Of a stretch of DNA of 64,000 bases, positions 62,548 to 64,000 are shown in pieces. Below the pieces are notes generated by a model. It made no database searches. It was not told the origin of the DNA and saw only the letters and a program-made list of their open reading frames with translations. Each line of letters begins with the position of its first letter. Position 1 is the first letter of the stretch. The stretch covers positions 1 to 64,000 of the forward strand of contig DEAM01000005.1 in NCBI GenBank assembly GCA_002347035.1, given 5' to 3'. The position numbers were made by a program, and so were the translations under genes. The stretch is from Gemmatimonadales bacterium UBA2982 (lineage in GTDB: Bacteria; Gemmatimonadota; Gemmatimonadetes; Longimicrobiales; Gaopeijiaceae).

Positions 62548-63003
62548 TCAGCTTTCTGTCGGCTCTACTTGCACCTCCAAATCGACCTCGACCTCGGCGT
62601 GCAAGCGAACAGAAACTTTGGTTGCCCCGACTATCTTGATGGCCTCTTCTAGCTGGATGCTTCTCTTATCTAACTCAAAGTCCAGATCCCATTCACCGGC
62701 TCTATCAGCTATGTCATTTTCGGTCACAGAACCAAAAAGCTTCCCATCCTCCCCAGCTCGCTCATGGAATATGAGCGATTTTCCTTCAAGCTGCGAAGCC
62801 CTGCGTCGGGCCTCAAGGAAGTCCCTTCGTGACTGCTCCTTACTGCGGGCCTGCTCCTCCTGAAGGCGTGCCATATTTGCCTCACTTGCCACATATGCAA
62901 GCCCATAGGGAATCAAGTAGTTACGGCCGTATCCCGCCTTTACCTGAACGACTTCACCAGCTTCACCAAGATTAGCGAGAGACTTTTTGAGGATAAGTTT
63001 CAT
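62548..63003 (-). CDS. rplI: 50S ribosomal protein L9
   Basis: A 151-residue L9 with the N-terminal MKLILKKSLANLGEAGEVVQVKAGYGRNYLIPYGLA, the long connecting helix and the C-terminal rRNA-binding domain (GKLFGSVTENDIAD). GGAGG lies 5 bases before the ATG at 63003. An earlier in-frame start at 63093 would lie within the upstream DUF2232 gene and is rejected. Confidence 0.96.
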   Translation of the reverse strand: MKLILKKSLANLGEAGEVVQVKAGYGRNYLIPYGLAYVASEANMARLQEEQARSKEQSRRDFLEARRRASQLEGKSLIFHERAGEDGKLFGSVTENDIADRAGEWDLDFELDKRSIQLEEAIKIVGATKVSVRLHAEVEVDLEVQVEPTES

Positions 63004-63022
63004 TTTACCTCCAACTTGTGTG

Positions 63023-63970
63023 TCAAGCTGCACGCTCCCGAACCCGGGAGCGTAGATCCAGCCATGTATCACCGACTCCAACCAAGACGGCAATCCCCAG
63101 TACGAGTGGGGCTGCTAAGAATACTCCTAAAGAAAACATCACAAACCCAAAGAGCGAGAAACCCCCAGTGATGAATAAGAAAACTGCAGTACCCCTCATC
63201 GCATAGAGTCCCCCCATAAACACGACGGCGTTAGATCCTACCCTAGCAAATGCTTCGCCAAACTGCATGAATACAAGAATAAGTCCTGCAACGAGCACCC
63301 AAACCAAATGATCGTTGAAGCTAAATTCATGTAGTGGCCCCAACCCCAGGTCACCCTCACCTACAAACCGTGTGCGAACCCACCAAGCCACCCCTAACGC
63401 AGCCATAGACTCAAGGAAAACTAATGCGGGGAATACTGACGCCTGTGCTTCTACAGCCCCCTGAAATGTCGTTAAGATCTCCGGTGACAGCGACTCGCTT
63501 CCGGCAAGAAGTGTCAACCCATCAAGGGTCGCGTCAACACCAGCTTGGATCCCATCTACGATGGTTGCGTCAAGTATGACCCAAGCCTCGGGTCGTATAG
63601 CCATCATTATTGCTCCGACACCTGCCGCACCAATCACAGCACCAAGGGCACGGGATGACAAAGTCCAGGTGGGGACCAGCATCGTCAAACCAAGAAAGCC
63701 ACCACCGACAAGCAGCGCCCAGGCTCGCTCAGCAAACCATACTCCATCTCGCATACCGGATGCTAAGACCATAACACACAAAACAGCCGCAAGAACCGCT
63801 TGGAAACCTCGGAGCCCATGCGCGGCTATAAGAAGTAGCAAGGGTAAGGCTATTAGAACCCCAGGGTGTAAGATGGACGTGGCCAAAACTATAGCGAAAA
63901 GCCCGACCGCTCTCGGCCAGCATCTTGAGCTTGAGCGGCCTTGATCAGCCTTAATTATCTTGTCAGCCAA
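63023..63970 (-). CDS. DUF2232-type polytopic membrane protein (start uncertain, near window edge)
   Basis: At least 315 residues with eight or so membrane helices, long hydrophobic runs (GLFAIVLATSILHPGVLIALPLLLLIAA; ALGAVIGAAGVGAIMMAI; LVLGIAVLVGVGDTWLDLR). The position directly before rplI is typical of DUF2232 proteins in rpsF-rpsR-DUF2232-rplI operons. TTG 63970 has AGGAA about 9 bases upstream and is a reasonable start, but the frame stays open to the window edge, so the gene may begin beyond position 64000. Function unknown. Confidence 0.75.
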   Translation of the reverse strand: MADKIIKADQGRSSSRCWPRAVGLFAIVLATSILHPGVLIALPLLLLIAAHGLRGFQAVLAAVLCVMVLASGMRDGVWFAERAWALLVGGGFLGLTMLVPTWTLSSRALGAVIGAAGVGAIMMAIRPEAWVILDATIVDGIQAGVDATLDGLTLLAGSESLSPEILTTFQGAVEAQASVFPALVFLESMAALGVAWWVRTRFVGEGDLGLGPLHEFSFNDHLVWVLVAGLILVFMQFGEAFARVGSNAVVFMGGLYAMRGTAVFLFITGGFSLFGFVMFSLGVFLAAPLVLGIAVLVGVGDTWLDLRSRVRERAA

Positions 63971-64000
63971 CGACTTTGTTCCTAGGCCTCGTGCCCACCC

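Noticed and set aside
1..64000. tRNA, rRNA, CRISPR arrays, insertion sequences, prophage
   Set aside because: No T-loop motif with a consistent cloverleaf, no regularly spaced direct repeats and no transposase- or phage-like protein was recognised on either strand.

Overview
The window reads as an ordinary, densely packed chromosomal segment of a Gram-negative bacterium. A TonB-dependent outer-membrane receptor, a TolC-type channel, a lipoprotein and RseP imply two membranes. A short RpoD-type sigma factor, a probable bacillithiol-pathway deacetylase (BshB1), an NtrC-family regulator and an unusually long histidine kinase fit the Gemmatimonadota or a nearby FCB-group phylum. That placement is inference from gene content; no rRNA gene is present to settle it. 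No prophage, insertion sequence, CRISPR array or tRNA was recognised.

Layout. Positions 1-2.74 kb (minus) hold rimP-nusA-rplGA-infB behind a good promoter and a leader with tandem terminator-like hairpins. Positions 2.8-4.5 kb (minus) hold murA, with Asp in place of the catalytic Cys, and a small helical protein. Positions 4.7-5.3 kb (plus) hold a DUF948-like membrane protein. Positions 5.3-13.7 kb (minus) form one overlapping run: lipoprotein-serS-histidine kinase-uvrD/pcrA-gatC-gatA-gatB. Positions 13.8-17.1 kb (plus) hold manC, a GlmU-like sugar nucleotidyltransferase and a WalJ-type metallo-hydrolase. Positions 17.1-25.35 kb (minus) form a translation/envelope operon: rplM-rpsI-rpsB-tsf-pyrH-frr-uppS-cdsA-dxr-rseP. 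Then come a sigma factor, lepB, and a btuB-like receptor under a cobalamin riboswitch (25.6-29.8 kb).

Positions 29.9-32.8 kb (minus) hold an NtrC-type regulator, thpR and a MscS channel. Positions 33.2-36.2 kb (plus) hold the three-gene NAD(P) transhydrogenase pntAA-pntAB-pntB. Positions 36.3-40.4 kb (minus) hold a 1363-residue NtrY-like histidine kinase. Positions 40.5-47.0 kb hold a secreted protein of unknown function, a decayed histidine-kinase fragment, and an efflux set (tolC-like, HlyD/MacA-like, two MacB-type permeases) with no ATPase beside it. Positions 47.0-50.5 kb hold bshB1, a HIRAN-like protein, a cysteine desulfurase and mnmA. Positions 50.4-58.3 kb (minus) hold cinA-grpE-dnaJ, pgsA, and ffs (SRP RNA)-dnaX-ybaB-recR-small membrane protein. 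Positions 57.5-64 kb (minus) hold smc with an overlapping metallo-hydrolase, rsfS, rplI and a DUF2232 membrane protein.

The genes mostly serve translation, tRNA charging and modification, cell-envelope precursor synthesis (MurA, UppS, CdsA, Dxr, PgsA) and genome maintenance. Operons are tight, with four-base start/stop overlaps that often use GTG or TTG and once probably CTG. No convincing new multi-gene defence or metabolic system was found. The most unusual items are the giant kinase, the SRP RNA with a non-GNRA apical loop, the fosfomycin-insensitive type MurA, the structured leaders of rimP and manC, the HIRAN-like small protein and the ATPase-less efflux cassette.
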